A stretch of 64,000 nt of DNA from Eulemur rufifrons (lineage: Eukaryota; Chordata; Mammalia; Primates; Lemuridae). The notes below the pieces were generated by a model. It made no database searches and was not told the origin of the DNA. It saw nothing but the letters and a program-made list of their open reading frames with translations. Position 1 is the first letter of the stretch. Each line of letters begins with the position of its first letter. Both the position numbers and the translations under genes were made by a program. The stretch is from the NCBI RefSeq assembly GCF_041146395.1, contig NC_090985.1, positions 1,525,501 to 1,589,500 on the forward strand, given 5' to 3'. Of this stretch, positions 37,305-49,700 are shown in pieces.

Positions 37305-37379
37305 GATCTTCTGGGAAAGGACATTTTGGAATTCTGCCACCCTGAGGACCAGAGCCACCTGCGCGAGAGCTTCCAGCAG
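37305..37379 (+). CDS. ARNT2: ARNT2 exon 11 (PAS-B middle)
   Basis: A 75-nt, phase 0-0 exon after TTTTTTTTAG and before GTCTGT, a weaker but acceptable donor. It encodes [20 protein letters not shown] and ESFQQ (about residues 364-388). This contains the PAS-B helical region and the HPED motif shared by ARNT-family PAS-B domains. The upstream exon ends ...GYQPQ and the next starts VVKLKGQ, reproducing the family sequence without a gap. Confidence 0.98.
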
Positions 37380-38179
37380 GTCTGTACTGCCGATGCCCAG
37401 GTGCAGCCGGGGACCTGTGGGCGTGGCTGGCAGGACGTCAGTCTGCTACGTGCCCGGCGGGCTGCAAACTCCCAGCTGAGGCTTCAGTCAGGGCCCTGCC
37501 GCGAGGGAGCCACAGTGCAGTGGGGACGACAGACGCACATCAGGACGCGGTTACCGTGTAACAGGCGAGGAGCCCCGCGGGGTCGTGAGGAAAAGATGGC
37601 AGAGTGCAGAGGGCACAGGGTTGGTGTGCAGGGAGGAGGAGGAACAGTGTCCCAGGGGAGGGAACTGCTGGGACAGGTCTCCAAGGCTGAACACAGACGG
37701 AATGAGGGAACGTCCCGGACCAAGCGCCGTGGCCTGTGGGAGGTCCTGCGAGCACAGTGGCCGGCCGCCGCGTGTGTGCTGGGCCGTGGGTACAGGAGCC
37801 CAGGAAGGCCAGTCACACTGTGAGGGTTTCCCTTCCCTCCTCAGGCAGCGAAGGGCAGTGAGGTTCCTTTGAGGGTTTTTAGCAAAGTGGTTTGAAAAAC
37901 GACCTGTAGCCGACAGGCCAAAGAAACAGACGTGGGAAACAACTGGAAACGGAGACCCGTCAGGAAGCTTTTTAACTGTCCTGGTCAGAGACGACGAGGC
38001 CAGACTCGGGGCGGGAGTGGTGGGGCTTAAAACAGGAGGCACCTTGCGGTGGCCGCGGCTGGGAAGTGGTGACGCCTTGTGTGGAGACGGTGAGGGGGAG
38101 GGGCTTGGGTGACGCGGCTTGGGTGCCTGAGCGGATGGCTGCCGAGTACGGGCATTGGGTGCTTCCTTGCTGTCGGCTG

Positions 38180-38405
38180 CTGTGTGCTGAGGACCACTGT
38201 GCGCTGAGCACCCACTGTGTGCCACACACGGTGGAGAGTCCTGTGGCATGCACAACCGTATGACTGACTCTTCACAGGGGCAGCCGTAGCAGGTGGTTGC
38301 TGTCGTCCTCCTGTCACGGGAGAGTAAAGTGAGGCTCAGTGGAGCAAAAGCAGCTTCTTGCCATGTGGTTGACAGCCATGAGGACCAGGCCTCAAACCGA
38401 GGGCT
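38180..38405 (+). mobile_element. MIR SINE
   Basis: MIR core landmarks: 'gctgagcacccactgtgtgc', 'aaccgtatgactgactcttc', 'gagagtaaagtgaggctcag' and 'ttcttgccatgtggttgaca', ending with a caggcctcaaaccgag tail. Confidence 0.7.
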
Positions 38406-39894
38406 GTTCCCTCCTGAGCCCTCAGCCGCGATGCGAGAGGACGAGGACGATGCAAGAGGACGAGGACGCGCTTCCTCTCTCCGCAGGGCTCCGGCAGCCG
38501 CGCCAGCCCTGGAAGGAGCAGAGTGGGAGTGTCACAGGGAAGAGGACTCGGAGTCCCTTTCCGAGAGGGCGAGACAGTTGGTCTTTGGCCTGAGGGACGC
38601 GTGCTTCCGTGCTGCCTGCGAGCCATTCAAGGCGGGCCGCTGGCGGCCGAGCGCCCGTGAAGACACCGCTGGGTCTGCGCCGGTTGAGGCTCCAATTGGA
38701 TGCCACGTGTGTGGGCGGATCTTTTCACCGCCTGCTCCCTGCACACTCCACACGTCCCTTCCAGAACATCCCGCTTCCTTCCCACTTCCCGGCCCCCTTT
38801 GCTGTTCCTCCTCCTCCACCTGCTACCTGCCGCGCTGCCCGGTGCTCTGCCCTGCGCTCTGCCCGCGGCTGCCCTTCCCTCCCCTCTGCAGCATCGCCAC
38901 AGCTGACCCTGCCACCCACGACTCCCGCCGAGACGGTCCTTCCCGCTCCGCCCTGCTCTCCCCACACGTGTCCCCGTGACCCTGGCACGGAGGCCTCCCA
39001 GGTCCTCACACCACGGCCTGCCGGCCGCCCAGGCACAAGACCAAGGACACCCTCCTGATCCCACTCCACACACCCAGCCCCCTCCTCGTCCCCGCCCACC
39101 CGACCAGGCCCCCAGGTCCCCTCCTGACTGTGGCAGTGGCGTCCCTGCTGGCCTCTCTGCCTTCACTCCTGCGCCGCTCCAGGCCAGTCTGAAAACATCA
39201 ATTCGGTTTTGCCGCGTCTTACATAAAAAACCTTCCCAGGACGTCTAGAATCAAGTGCAAGCTCCTTACCGCAGCTTCTTGTACCGCGCCCCCATCCTCA
39301 CGCGGGCGCTGCGCCCCGGTCTCGCGGTCCTGCGTCTGGCTCCTCGAATTCGCCTTCTGCCACCGCAGGGCCTTGGCACATGCTGTTCCCTGGCCGGATG
39401 CTTTCCCCGCACTCTTGACCCAACTGACGTCTTACCCTTTGGTTTCAACTCCTGTCGTCTCAGAGACGCAAGAGCCCAGCCTCCTCCTCGGCCCCTTGTT
39501 CTCCTTCACAACAACCGTGTCAGTTCTATTTGCCCCTTGGCTTGTTTGGGGTGGATTTTTTTCTTTCTGCCTTCTTTCCCAGAACCTGCCCTGCCCGTGG
39601 CGGACGGCGCGTCTGTGCTTTGCTGCACGCTGCGGGCCACTGAGTCTAGCACCTGGCACAGGGCAGGGTGGTCCAGGTGGATGGAACCCAGGGGAGGTGG
39701 CTTTCGTTCTGGAAGACGTGACGTTAGGGTGGTTAAACGTAGCAAGGGTGTGTCTCTGCCCCCCACGCACTTGCGAAGTACGTGGAGACTGTTGCAAACC
39801 TCGCATCGTCCGGCGTCCTCAAGTCTGGGGGGGCTGGCTTCCTTTCTCCGGGGTGTGGGAATGAGGCTTCAGCAGCGACGGGGCCACCATGCTG

Positions 39895-40065
39895 TGCCCG
39901 TCACTAGCTGGACCCTTTCAGACGTCATCCTATGTCATCCTCAGACCTACACAGTGAGTGTTGTCTCCCATTTTTTTCACAGTACGACACTGGGGCTCAG
40001 AGAGGTTTGTTCCCTGCCCCAGGTCACACAGCAAGACAGAGACAGCTGGTGCCTGGGCCTCCCTC
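39895..40065 (+). mobile_element. MIR SINE fragment
   Basis: MIR-like sequence 'tcctcagacctacacagtga', 'ttcacagtacgacactgggg', 'ctcagagaggtttgttccct' and 'ccaggtcacacagcaagaca'. It directly abuts the 44-bp minisatellite. Confidence 0.7.
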
Positions 40066-40073
40066 TGGAGCGT

Positions 40074-40309
40074 CACTCCCGGCACCCCGGTGCCCAGGCC
40101 CGCTGCGTCCACGGCGTCACTCCCAGCACCCTGGTGCCCAGTCCCGCTGCGTCCATGGCGTCACTCCCGGCACCCCGGTGCCCAGTCCCGCTGCGTCCAC
40201 GGCGTCACTCCGGCACCCCAGTGCCCAGGCCCGCTGCGTCCACGGCGTCACTCCCAGCACCCTGATGCCCAGGCCCGCTACGTCCACGGCGTCACTCCCA
40301 GCACCACGC
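40074..40309. repeat. 44-bp minisatellite, five units plus partial
   Basis: Unit starts at 40074, 40118, 40162, 40206 (43 bp) and 40249, then a partial at 40293. Each unit follows cactcccggcaccccggtgc, ccag(g/t)cccgctgcgtccac and ggcgt. Units differ at two or three sites (cggcacccc or cagcaccct, caggccc or cagtccc). Confidence 0.95.
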
Positions 40310-42373
40310 CCCGGCACAGGCGGCTCCGTCTGACAGCACATCTGAGGTTTCAAACTGCTGACGCTGTCAGAACCTGGTTGGTTTTGACAAGAAAAAGAAG
40401 GAATTTAACATCGGATCCCACCCTGGCATCTGGCTTGAGTAACTCTCACTCTGAGCAGCTGCTCATTCCTCAGGTGGGAGGGAGGCCAAGGCGGTGACCC
40501 CCGTTGCCGGCAGCCTGGCCCCAGCCCAGGCCCCAGGGCGCCATGGGCAGCGGTGGAGCAGCCGCAGGGACGTCCTGGAGCACGCCGGGCCTGGCCCGGG
40601 CTTGTGTTCTTTGGGCTGCCGCCACCGGCAGCCGAGTGTTGACACAGGGAAGGGCTCGTTCCTGCAAAAGCAGGCGGCGGCTGTGCCCGCCACGGCCGGT
40701 CCTTGAACTCCGTGTTTAAACAAAAGCATCTGAGGAGCCCGGGCAGGAGACCCGTAGCATGTGGTCAGGCCTGTGAGGAACTTGAGTTTGTGTGGTGGCA
40801 GCGTGCCGGCCAGGGGCCTGGAAATCTGCGTCTGCCATGGAGGCCCTGTCTGGGTCTCGGTTTACCCAGAAGTCAAATGGGAGAGCTGGACCAGGGATGT
40901 TCAGAGCAGCCTCCCACCCCACCCCTCCTTCCTGCCACCTTCCGTGGCGGTGGTGACGGTGGGCACAGGCTGGGCTGGCTCCTCTGCTCGGTCTTTGCGC
41001 TCTCTCGTGTTGGCATCTCGCCCGGTCTTCAGGCCTGGGCTGTGTCACCTGCACGGCCTCCGTGCGTGGCCCAACCCCTCACGCCTGCCCGCGCCGTGCC
41101 TTCTGCCGGGAGAGCCCTCCCCATGCCCTGCTTGCCAACCCTGCACCCCTGGACTACGCTCCCCCTGTCTCCCTCCGGCAGCCCCCTCTGGACCCCGACA
41201 ACAGGCCGTCTGTCCTCACCCCCGTGGACCCGTGGCACTCACTGGGGCCTAGGTTTCTGTGGTGGCACTTAGCATGCTTTCTCATGGTCACGGTCGTCCG
41301 CACGCCAGTCCTGCCTCAGCTGGATGAGAAGCTCTTGGGAACCAAGACTGTGCCTTGGCAGCAGGGACCCTGGGAAGGCTTTGGGCAGGTCTGGGGCCCG
41401 TCCGTCCTCTGCACCCCTGAGGCCTCAGGCAGGGCACCCGACCACGCCGGCGCGCTGTGCGGGCTCACTGAGTACCGTCACGAGGACCACGTGAGCTAAC
41501 AGGACAAGTGTCTCGCCTGCAGCCTGGCCCCAGGAGGGTGCAGAACCGCCGCTCCCCTCCTCCGTTCTCTGCCTGCAGCTCTGGGGCCGAGCTCTGCACG
41601 AAGGCTTGCTGCGTGGAGTGAGCAAGTCCCACCGTCTCAGACGTTCCACGGAAGAAGCACAGACGGCGCCTTCCTGCGCTTCCCCAGCGTGCAGAAGACG
41701 GTCTGGAAATGTGGCTGGCGGCTGCCTGTCTCCCTCTGTTTGCTGCAGACACAGAGCAGGCCCCCGTGGCAGCACCCCAGAATGCTGACCTGAGGGGGTG
41801 CATGGCCTTGACCTCTGGCCCCTGCAAGGGAAGAGCCAGGGTCCTGTTGGGACCACAGACTTGCCCAGCCTGGCTCACCCCACACCCCGCCTGCCCCTGT
41901 GGTGCCAGGGAGGCCCCCACCGTCCGGGAACTGTCCTGCCGTGTGTTTATCACTTCGGGACTTCCTGCCAGGGAGCCTTGCTGGCAGGCTGACGCCCTCG
42001 GCCTGGCTCTCCTCTGGCTTCCCCTGTGGGTGGTGCGGAGAGAGGACTGTCAGCCCGGGCCGCGGGGCCTGCAGACCCCTCCACTCCGTTTGGGACGTGT
42101 GCTCTGCATGCCAGTTCCTTGCTGGGCCCCAGGCTGGGGTGGGGGTACTTGGGACCAAGACGTCCCCATTGTTATCTGAGATCTCCAATCTCTGGGTCAG
42201 GGAGGCCCGGCTGCCGCAGGCCCAGCGAGGTCCCAGCCCTGCCGCGTCCTAGGAGAGGAGACAGCTCCCGCCTCAGCTCGTCCTGGGGTCGCAGCCACAC
42301 CCAGGCCTGGACCCGTGTGTGTTCCTTCTCCTCCTGTCTGTGTTCCAGCCGCGAGGACTGCATGTGAAGGCAT

Positions 42374-42844
42374 TTCTGCACGTGTGCATGTGTACTCACA
42401 CGTCTTTGTGTTGCGCGTGTGCATACAGCATGTACAGTCACTTCTGTGCATGTGCACGTGTACTCACACGTCTTTGTGTTGCATGTGTGCATACAGCGTG
42501 TACAGTCGCTTCTGCACGTGTGCACGTGTACTCACGTCTTTGTGTTGCGTGTGTGCATACAGCATGTACAGTCACTTCTGTGCATGTGCACGTGTACTCA
42601 CACGTCTTTGTGTTGCATGTGTGCATACAGCGTGTACAGTCGCTTCTGCACGTGTGCACGTGTACTCACGTCTTTGTGTTGCGTGTGTGCATACAGCGTG
42701 TGCAGTCGCTTCTGCACATGTGCACGTGTACTCACACGTCTTTGTGTTGCATGTGTGCATACAGCATGTGCAGTCGCTTCTGTGCGTGTGTACATGTACT
42801 CACACATCTCTGTGTTGCGTGTGTACATGCGGCGTGTGCAGTCG
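42374..42844. repeat. 66/68-bp minisatellite, seven units
   Basis: Unit starts at 42374, 42442, 42510, 42576, 42644, 42710 and 42778. Lengths are 68, 68, 66, 68, 66, 68 and about 67. The length change is a missing CA in actcacacgtc. Units contain gtgcacgtgtactcacacgt, ctttgtgttgcgtgtgtgca and tacagcgtgtacagtcgc. The alternating purine-pyrimidine content is high. Long cysteine/valine-rich open frames across it are repeat artefacts. Confidence 0.96.
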
Positions 42845-42887
42845 CCCCCACCCACGGCTTCGCTTCCCACTGCCCCGGTTGTCAGTT

Positions 42888-43345
42888 ATCTGTGGTCAGC
42901 CTTGGTCTGAAGTGTAAGTGGGAAGTTCCAGACATAAACAATTCATGAGTTTCCGGTCTGCGTGACGTGATGAAGGCGTGCGCCCTCAGGACTGGGACGT
43001 GGCCCCGGGCTGTGTGCGCTGCCTGCCCGTCAGTCCCGGAGCGGCCGGTCCGGCCATCGGAGCAACAGCACCGCGGGGCTTGTGTCAGGCGACCCTTACG
43101 GCACTCACCGTGGCCCCGAAGCGCAGGAGTCGTGGCGCCGGCATACGGTGGTGATTGTTGTGTTTCATTATTAGTTGTTGTTGATGTCTGACTGGGCCTA
43201 ATCTGTAAGTTAGACTTTATCGTAGGTGTGTGGACAGGAGAAGACGCAGCATCTACAGGGTTCAGTCCTAGTTGCAGGCTCAGGCGTCCGCTGGGGGTCC
43301 TGGGACGTGCCCCGCGGGTGGGTGGGGACCGCTGCGGGTCTCCGT
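42888..43345 (+). mobile_element. Tigger/pogo-like DNA transposon remnant
   Basis: Landmarks are 'tgtcagttatctgtggtcag' at the left and 'ttccagacataaacaattca'. A transposase-start-like 'cgtggccccgaagcgcagga' lies at about 43109-43130. Then come 'gcctaatctgtaagttagac' and a right end with 'gcgtccgctgggggtcctgg'. I recognise this pattern from Tigger-class repeats of primates. The middle of the transposase is missing, so it is a short internally deleted copy. Confidence 0.55.
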
Positions 43346-44099
43346 AGGACTAGCGAGCACCTGTGTGGCCACGGAGGTGACCTTGAGATTCGGACATAAG
43401 ATCCTGCCTCCTGCCTGGATTTTCCACCAAAGTCGTCTGGTCTTGAGTGACTTGGTTAATTTCTTGAGTCCTAGTATGGTATTATTCTCCATAAATAGTA
43501 AAAGTCACCTCACAGAACTCTTGTGAGGTTATATCTGAGGAATAGATTTGAAATCACATTACAGCATAAACGCAGTAATAGATAAATACATGTAAATAAA
43601 TAATGCATAGGGATTTATCGTTTTACTACATTTCCTCCCAGAGAGTATACCGAGTCCACTTCACAGCGTCAAGCAGAGGTTAGGAATCTTTTACATGAGG
43701 TATGAAGAAATAAATCCACAGATGCAATGTGGCTACGTACCTGGGTGAGGTAATGACTTAGGGGGTTCTAGCACAAAACCCAGAGCACCCTAGCAGGCAA
43801 GGCAAAAAGAGAAACCGTCTGGCTTGTGGAGTTTTCATGGTCTGATTTGTAAAAGCTGCATTAAAAGTCCTGACACAAAGTGGGCATTCACTGGTTGGTT
43901 CCTCACACGGTGGTTACAGCATGGCCCAAATGCAGTGCCCCGTGTCACGGGAAGTGGACAGAGGTTCCCGTCACCTAACCGCTCTCCCTCTCTTGCTGTC
44001 CCCTGGCCACAGTGCCCCTGTTCTGAGATCCCGCTGGCCGTCCCTCCTGTCTGGCACCGTCCCTCCTCGTGCTGACCTCCTCCGCAAATGTCTCCTCAG

Positions 44100-44251
44100 G
44101 TGGTGAAGCTGAAAGGCCAGGTGCTGTCGGTCATGTATCGGTTCCGCACCAAGAACCGGGAGTGGATGCTGATCCGCACCAGCAGCTTCACCTTCCAGAA
44201 CCCCTACTCCGACGAGATTGAGTACATCATCTGCACCAACACCAACGTCAA
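44100..44251 (+). CDS. ARNT2: ARNT2 exon 12 (PAS-B C-terminal half / PAC)
   Basis: A 152-nt exon after CTCCTCAG. It encodes [40 protein letters not shown] and [10 protein letters not shown] (about residues 389-438), then two bases (AA) of a Lys codon completed at 50234. The donor is GTACGT inside aa|gtacgtag, and frame continuity with exon 13 (G CAG CTC CAG) proves that choice. It carries the last PAS-B strands and PAC motif used in heterodimer contacts. No differences from the human protein were noticed. Confidence 0.98.
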
Positions 44252-45424
44252 GTACGTAGCGCCGCGGCCCTCTGCGGGGCCCCTCCTGGGTCCAGCGCTG
44301 GCGGCTTGCTTGGAGGCCCTTGTCCCCTGCAGGCTGTCCCTGCGGCTGGAAATGCCTGCAGGACTGAGGAGCACAGGGGACACCGGGTCCCCGTCACCGC
44401 TTCCCTCCCAGGTCCTCCCTCCTCACTTCCCTCCCGGTTTGTAAGAACCAAAGGACCCGGTGACGACCCCAGGCATCGCCTCCTCTGCGTGCAGGGTGCC
44501 CCGGTCTCTGTTCCTCTCTGTGTCCCCTGAGCACGGAACCCCCCCGCATGCTCCCCCTGCGGCAGCTGCTGGTGCCGGCTGCTTGGTCCTGCCGCGGGGG
44601 GTGGGAGCGAGGACAGGCTGAGCCTCTGGGCAGCTCTGGGGCCTGGGGCAGGTGACCTGCGGGTGGGCGCCTCAGGGACACGGGTTTCTCTGCTGCCGCG
44701 TCATGAAGCATTCATTCCTGCTGGGCTGGGGTCCAGGACCCCTGCCGGCGTCACCACGTGTGCGTCCAGACAGATCTGGGCCCCAGTCTCAGCCTTGCCG
44801 CTTCCTTGAACAGGTCCCTCATCCTGTAGCCTCCTCCTCCTCCGTGAGCTGGGCGACCTCGCCGCCCTCGTCGGGCTGCCGTGGGGACTAAGTGAGCTCA
44901 AGCTGCAGCCAGGCACGGGCTCAGGGAGCGTGGCCTTGGGCAGGTCCTGCCTCCTCTCTGGGTTTGGTGCAAGGCCAGGAACCAACACGGACAAAGACAT
45001 GTGGACACGGGCACGTCCAAGCACGTAGGAGCGTGTGAGAGCCATGCCCGGTGTGGGGGAGCCTGCGGCGTGCAGCAGCGTGGGGTGAGGCCGGCGCTGT
45101 CCTCGTGTCTCCCCATCGTGCTCAGCGGCGCTGCCGTCCTCCACTTTCCCAGGTTCAACACGGGGACGAGGGTCTGTTTCTTAACCCGCCACCGCCGCTT
45201 CCTCATCTGCTGACACCTCCTCTCGGCAGCCTCCAGGTGCCCTGGACACTTGCCTGGCTCTGCCCACCGTGCTGTCCCCGAGCCCCTTGGAGTCGGGCGT
45301 CCCCCTCTTCCCAGGCAGCAGCACCCTGGGGACCCTCAGCTGTCCCTGCTCCTGGGCCACAAGGCACGGACCAGACAGACGAGTCCGTGCGAGCTGCCTC
45401 AGAGGGCGGGTGACCCGGATTTCA

Positions 45425-45515
45425 GTCCTCGCTCCCGCCTGGCCAAGCCACCTGCCCTTCTCAGCCTCAGCTAACCTCATCTGTAGAATGGAGAGGGTAA
45501 CAGAACCTGTTGCCC
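45425..45515 (-). mobile_element. MIR fragment, minus strand
   Basis: Reverse MIR core: 'ggccaagccacctgcccttc' then tcagcctcagctaacctcat and 'ctgtagaatggagagggtaa'. This is the usual 'cctcagtttcctcatctgtaaaatgg' pattern in diverged form. Confidence 0.65.
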
Positions 45516-46754
45516 CAGACTCCCAGAGGGTTTTTGCACGTTCTGCACGTAGACTTCGCATGTGCCACCCTCAACCATAACCAGGGGGAGTCAGCCCAGG
45601 TACGGGGGTCTGGCAGCGTCGGCCCGCCTCCTGCTGCGGCTGCTGGGAGCTTCTCAAGCAGCCGTCCCTGGCAGCCGGGTCTCGTCTGCTCTCCCGAGTT
45701 CCCTGCCTGCTCTCTCCCACGAACGCTGGGCAGGCCGCCCCGCCTGCCAGTGCACAGACATGCCAGGGCCTCTGCGTGACACTCCGCGCGTGAGCGTCTC
45801 CGTCTCGGTCTCCTCCTCTCAGCCCCTCCCAGGCCTTCTCACCGGCCCCCCACTCCCTGCCCTCGGAGACCCCTGTCCTGCCAACACACCCAAGCTGTCT
45901 CCCACCTCCACCTGCCAGGTGCACCTGTGGGAACCTCCTCCTCTTAACTCCTTGTAGCCCGGCTTTGCCCTGACGCGGCTGAAACTGCTTCCCCAGCAGC
46001 CCCTGAGTCCCACGTGGAGTGGCCGGTTCTGGCTGGTCATTGTCCCCGCGCTGTCTCTCTGGGCAGCTCTTCTTTCTTGACTTCTTCTTCCCTGCTGACC
46101 TGATACGGATTCTTCCTCCTTCATCTTCTAGTCGAGACCTCCTTGGTTGCCAGTAGAGCAGGAATAGATACAGCCATAGTCACGGATACGCAAAAAGAGA
46201 GTGTTCCTGGAAGTTTTTCTGCATCTGAGTTTAAACTCAGTAAACTTGGCCCAATGGAGGGTGTTTTATGATCCTGCTTCCCTCAACGTGGGAAGGGGGT
46301 TCTGCACTCAGGGCAGAGAGGGGCCCTGAAGTAAACTAAACAGTGAAGCCTGAGACACGGAGGCCGAGTGAGGCACGGAGGCTGCGGACTGCACGGCGCT
46401 GCCTTTGCTCCACAGGCCATTGGCGGCGGGTGTGGGCGCCGGCCTCCTCCAGGAGCCAGGGCGGAGCCAGCAGGGTGCGCAGCGGGGAGGGCGGGCCGCC
46501 CAGCGGGGAGAGGTGGGGAGAGGGGCAGGGAGGCCGGCCTGGGCCAGCTGAGCACCTGCTCGAGCCAGGCTGTGTCCCCAGGGCCCTGCTCCCCGCTGGG
46601 CCCACTCCAGCCGCGTCAGGCTGAGACTTGGGCTCCAGTAACGTGGAGGACGAGGGAAGGGGCCGACAGGAGGCACAGGCGAAATACTGCGTGGGGACAC
46701 GGGAGGCAGAGAACAAGCGCTTCTCCCAGGGCCTCGGGGAGAGCACTCGGGGGG

Positions 46755-46793
46755 CCCTGCCGGGGGACCCTGCCGGGGGACCCTGCCGTGGGG
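46755..46793. repeat. 13-bp tandem triplicate
   Basis: Three copies of ccctgccggggga start at 46755, 46768 and 46781. The last is altered to ccctgccgtgggg. Confidence 0.85.
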
Positions 46794-49700
46794 CCTGGGA
46801 GAAAAGCAAACGTCCCCTCCTGAAACCAAGCCCGGCTGAGGTTCTGCTTCTCTGAACATCAGGCACTGTTGACAACACAGAAAACCGTTTTGTCCGGGGG
46901 CCGTGCCTGCGTATTTCCTCGGACATTGCTCGTGGCAGCTCCTCAGGGTCCCCTGCGTCACAGTGCCCCTCGGGACGGCGTCAGCCCAGAAGCCTGAATC
47001 CAGCATCTCAACGCGAGCGCTTCCACCGGCGAAGCTGTCGGAGGAGTTTCCAGCGGACGCAGAGGGCAGTGATAGCCGTGGTGTGACCAGCTGCCCCTGT
47101 CTGAATCTGAGGCTCAGCTGTGCCAGCAGCAGGCAGACTCTGGCGGGAAGGTCCTCAGATGCCCTGTGCTCGCGGGGAAAGTCTGCAAGCGCGGTCGCGT
47201 TCAGTCAAGAGCATCCAAAAGAAACTTCCTGGAGAAATCGAGTGTTTAATGTTTAGCATTTGTGCGCAGCTGCTGCGGAGAAGACCTCTTTATCACCCTC
47301 CCTTCTCTTCCTGTTCCTTCGACATAGTGAAGTCCAGAAAAGCACAGACGGATTTAAGTGCCGCTCACACTACTTTGAAATGAGCCTCGTTTCACAGCAA
47401 AGCAGGTCTGGGTGTTGGGGGCGACAGTCTTCCGCAGGCAGTTTCTGAGCGTGAGTCATTTCAGGGTTCACCTGTGCACACCCAGCTCCTTCCCGCGTCT
47501 CTTTAGGGCAGGGATGCGAAGTTCAGGCCAAGTTCCCGGTGACAGCCGTGTTCCAGAGCCACTGCAGCTCTTCGCAGGCACTGCTGCTGTGTGTGTCTTA
47601 ACCTCCCGCCACGCCCAGAGTCACGCTCAAGTCCGAGAACCAGCCGCCGTCACACGTCTCGAGCGATGCGGTGCCCACGGTGCCCGGCTGGCAGTGGACG
47701 GGGTGGGCAGAGTAGGGTGGGCACAAAAGGAGCAAAAGGAAGGGTTCACTCCTGGTCTCTGCAGGGACAGTAGCCGGGACGAGGCTGCAACACCCAGTCA
47801 TGGAGCCCAAGCCTGGGAGTCGCCCAGGTGCCTCCGTCTCGCTCACCTCGGCAGGTGCCTGGCACAGAACCAGGCCACGGGCTCCGTCTGGGGTCTTCTC
47901 TCCCACCCGCCTCTGCTGAAGCCTTTGCCGCCGTGCAAGTGAGCACCGGTCGTCCCTGCCTTACACCAGGTCCCCGCGGAGCCGTCCCGCGTGCCCGGGG
48001 ACCACGCTGCGCCCTGCCCTGATCAGATCAATTCCTGTTCCCTTGACGGGCATTCCCAGTCCTTGGATTGGGCGAGCCCTGGTGCTCGGTTTGCGGTCGG
48101 GGAGCCTGCAGAGCCCAGACGCCTCCCTGGTTCCAGCTGCTCCCGGAGGCCGACCTCGCTGCCTCCGCGGCCTCCGTGGCTGCTCCCTCGCTCGGCCGAG
48201 TAAAACCTGTGTCCAGGGAGGTCAGGGTGACTGACAGCCTCTGCCCTGCACCCCGCACCTGGCGGCAGGAGCCGCTGCTGGTCCTCCCCCGGCCCTGATG
48301 GAGGCCGCGCCGGCTGCGGCGGAGCCACTTCCCTCGCGCTGCCGCCGCCCGTTCTCCCGTCACCAGCCCTGCTTGCCCTCCCTGGGATTTGCAAGCACAC
48401 GAGGGCTATTTTTATACCTTTGCCGTGAAATGACGGAGAAGCCTCCCCAGGGCTCTTGTCAGGACGGGTCAGCAGTTTTCTTCCACGTGCGCTCAGCTGT
48501 GGGGGCGGAAGCCCGAGGGTTGGGGGTGCTGGTGTGCGGGCCCCAGAGCCGGCGAGGTGCGGGTCCCGGTGATTTGCTAGCCGTGCCCAAGACCTGTTTT
48601 CTGCTTGCCCGTGAGAGGACCTTTCTCTGGTCTGGAGCCCAGGGAGGAGCAGAACTGGAGCAAACCCCCAGCCTACAGCCCAGGGCCCCTCCCCTGCCTC
48701 CATGCAGATGGGAAGCACCGCTCCGACACAGACTGCCCCGGGGCACACGCCAGGCCCGTGGAGGGGGCCAGGCACCGGGCGCGCCTGCACAACCCACACA
48801 GTGCCCTGCCCGCTGCCTAGGATCCTGGGCTTGGGCTGGGCACAGCCGCGCCGCAGGTCGGAGTGGTGGTTATTTCCTGGAAAAGTGCTTGCAGGGTGAA
48901 GGGTGGGCTCTGGAAGGGCTGGGCTAGAGGGTGGCCCACGGATTCCTGCCACGTGGGGAGCTCACTGCTCCCACCCCCCAGAGACCCCAAGGAGCAGATT
49001 TTCTCCCTCCTCGTGGCGCAGGAGGCCCAGGGCGCTGACTGGGAGGCGCGGGACAGCTCCTGTTGCAGACGGGACAGCTGTCCCGGGCGGGGGCAGCGCG
49101 AGGTCCGCAGCCAGACAGACCTGGCCGTGTCACCCGGCACGTCACGTAAACTTGCTGGGCCTCAGTTTCTTTATGTGTAACGTGAGCGTGTGGCAGGGAC
49201 GGGAAAACGTTGGCGAGGGACTGTGGGTCCCACATTCTGGTTTTGGAGGCCCCACAGGTGAGAAATGACGGTGCCCCCACGACGTAAATCAAAGTAAAAA
49301 GAAGCAAAACCGTCAAGTAAGAATAAGAAAATATAGAAAGTTATATTTTTTCTATTAATGAGTCTATTAATTATTTTAAATGTTTTTAAATGTCAGTTTA
49401 TTTTGAGAATTATTCCTAGTGCTCCACCCTGCCGGCATAGCCAGCGAGGTCCGAGACCGTCGCCCGGCGGGAAACCGGCTGCTGGTTTGCTCCTTTGTGT
49501 GTCCTCCGGGCTCTGGCACCAGGGCTAAGAGGCTGCCTGTGTCCTCGGACACAACCTCGTTCTTCCCGCGTCACGGTCCTGACCCCCCCCCCCCGTGGCG
49601 ATTGCCTGTGCGCCCGTCGGCCTTCTCGAGACCCTTCTGTGGGGCGGGGGTCCGCGGGGCCTAAGCCCCGGGCGCAGCAGTACCATTAAGTGCGGCCGCT

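Larger units (their letters stand above)
37380..44099 (+). other. Intron 11 (6.7 kb), GC-rich with two minisatellites
   Basis: This intron holds MIRs (38180-38400, 39900-40065), a 44-bp minisatellite (40074-40309), a 66/68-bp minisatellite (42374-42844) and a Tigger-like fragment (42888-43340). The stretches 37380-38180, 38400-39900, 40310-42370 and 43340-44099 contain no exon or repeat I can name. Long open frames such as 39255-40265 are GC-driven and cross the 44-bp repeat. Confidence 0.8.

Noticed and set aside
39255..40265. 336-codon plus-strand open frame
   Set aside because: It lies in GC-rich intron 11, runs through a MIR and the 44-bp minisatellite, and has no recognisable domain.
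48023..48952. 309-codon minus-strand open frame
   Set aside because: Intronic, GC-rich, proline/glycine/arginine-rich with no homology. Dense overlapping frames on the other strand show that stop codons are simply rare here.
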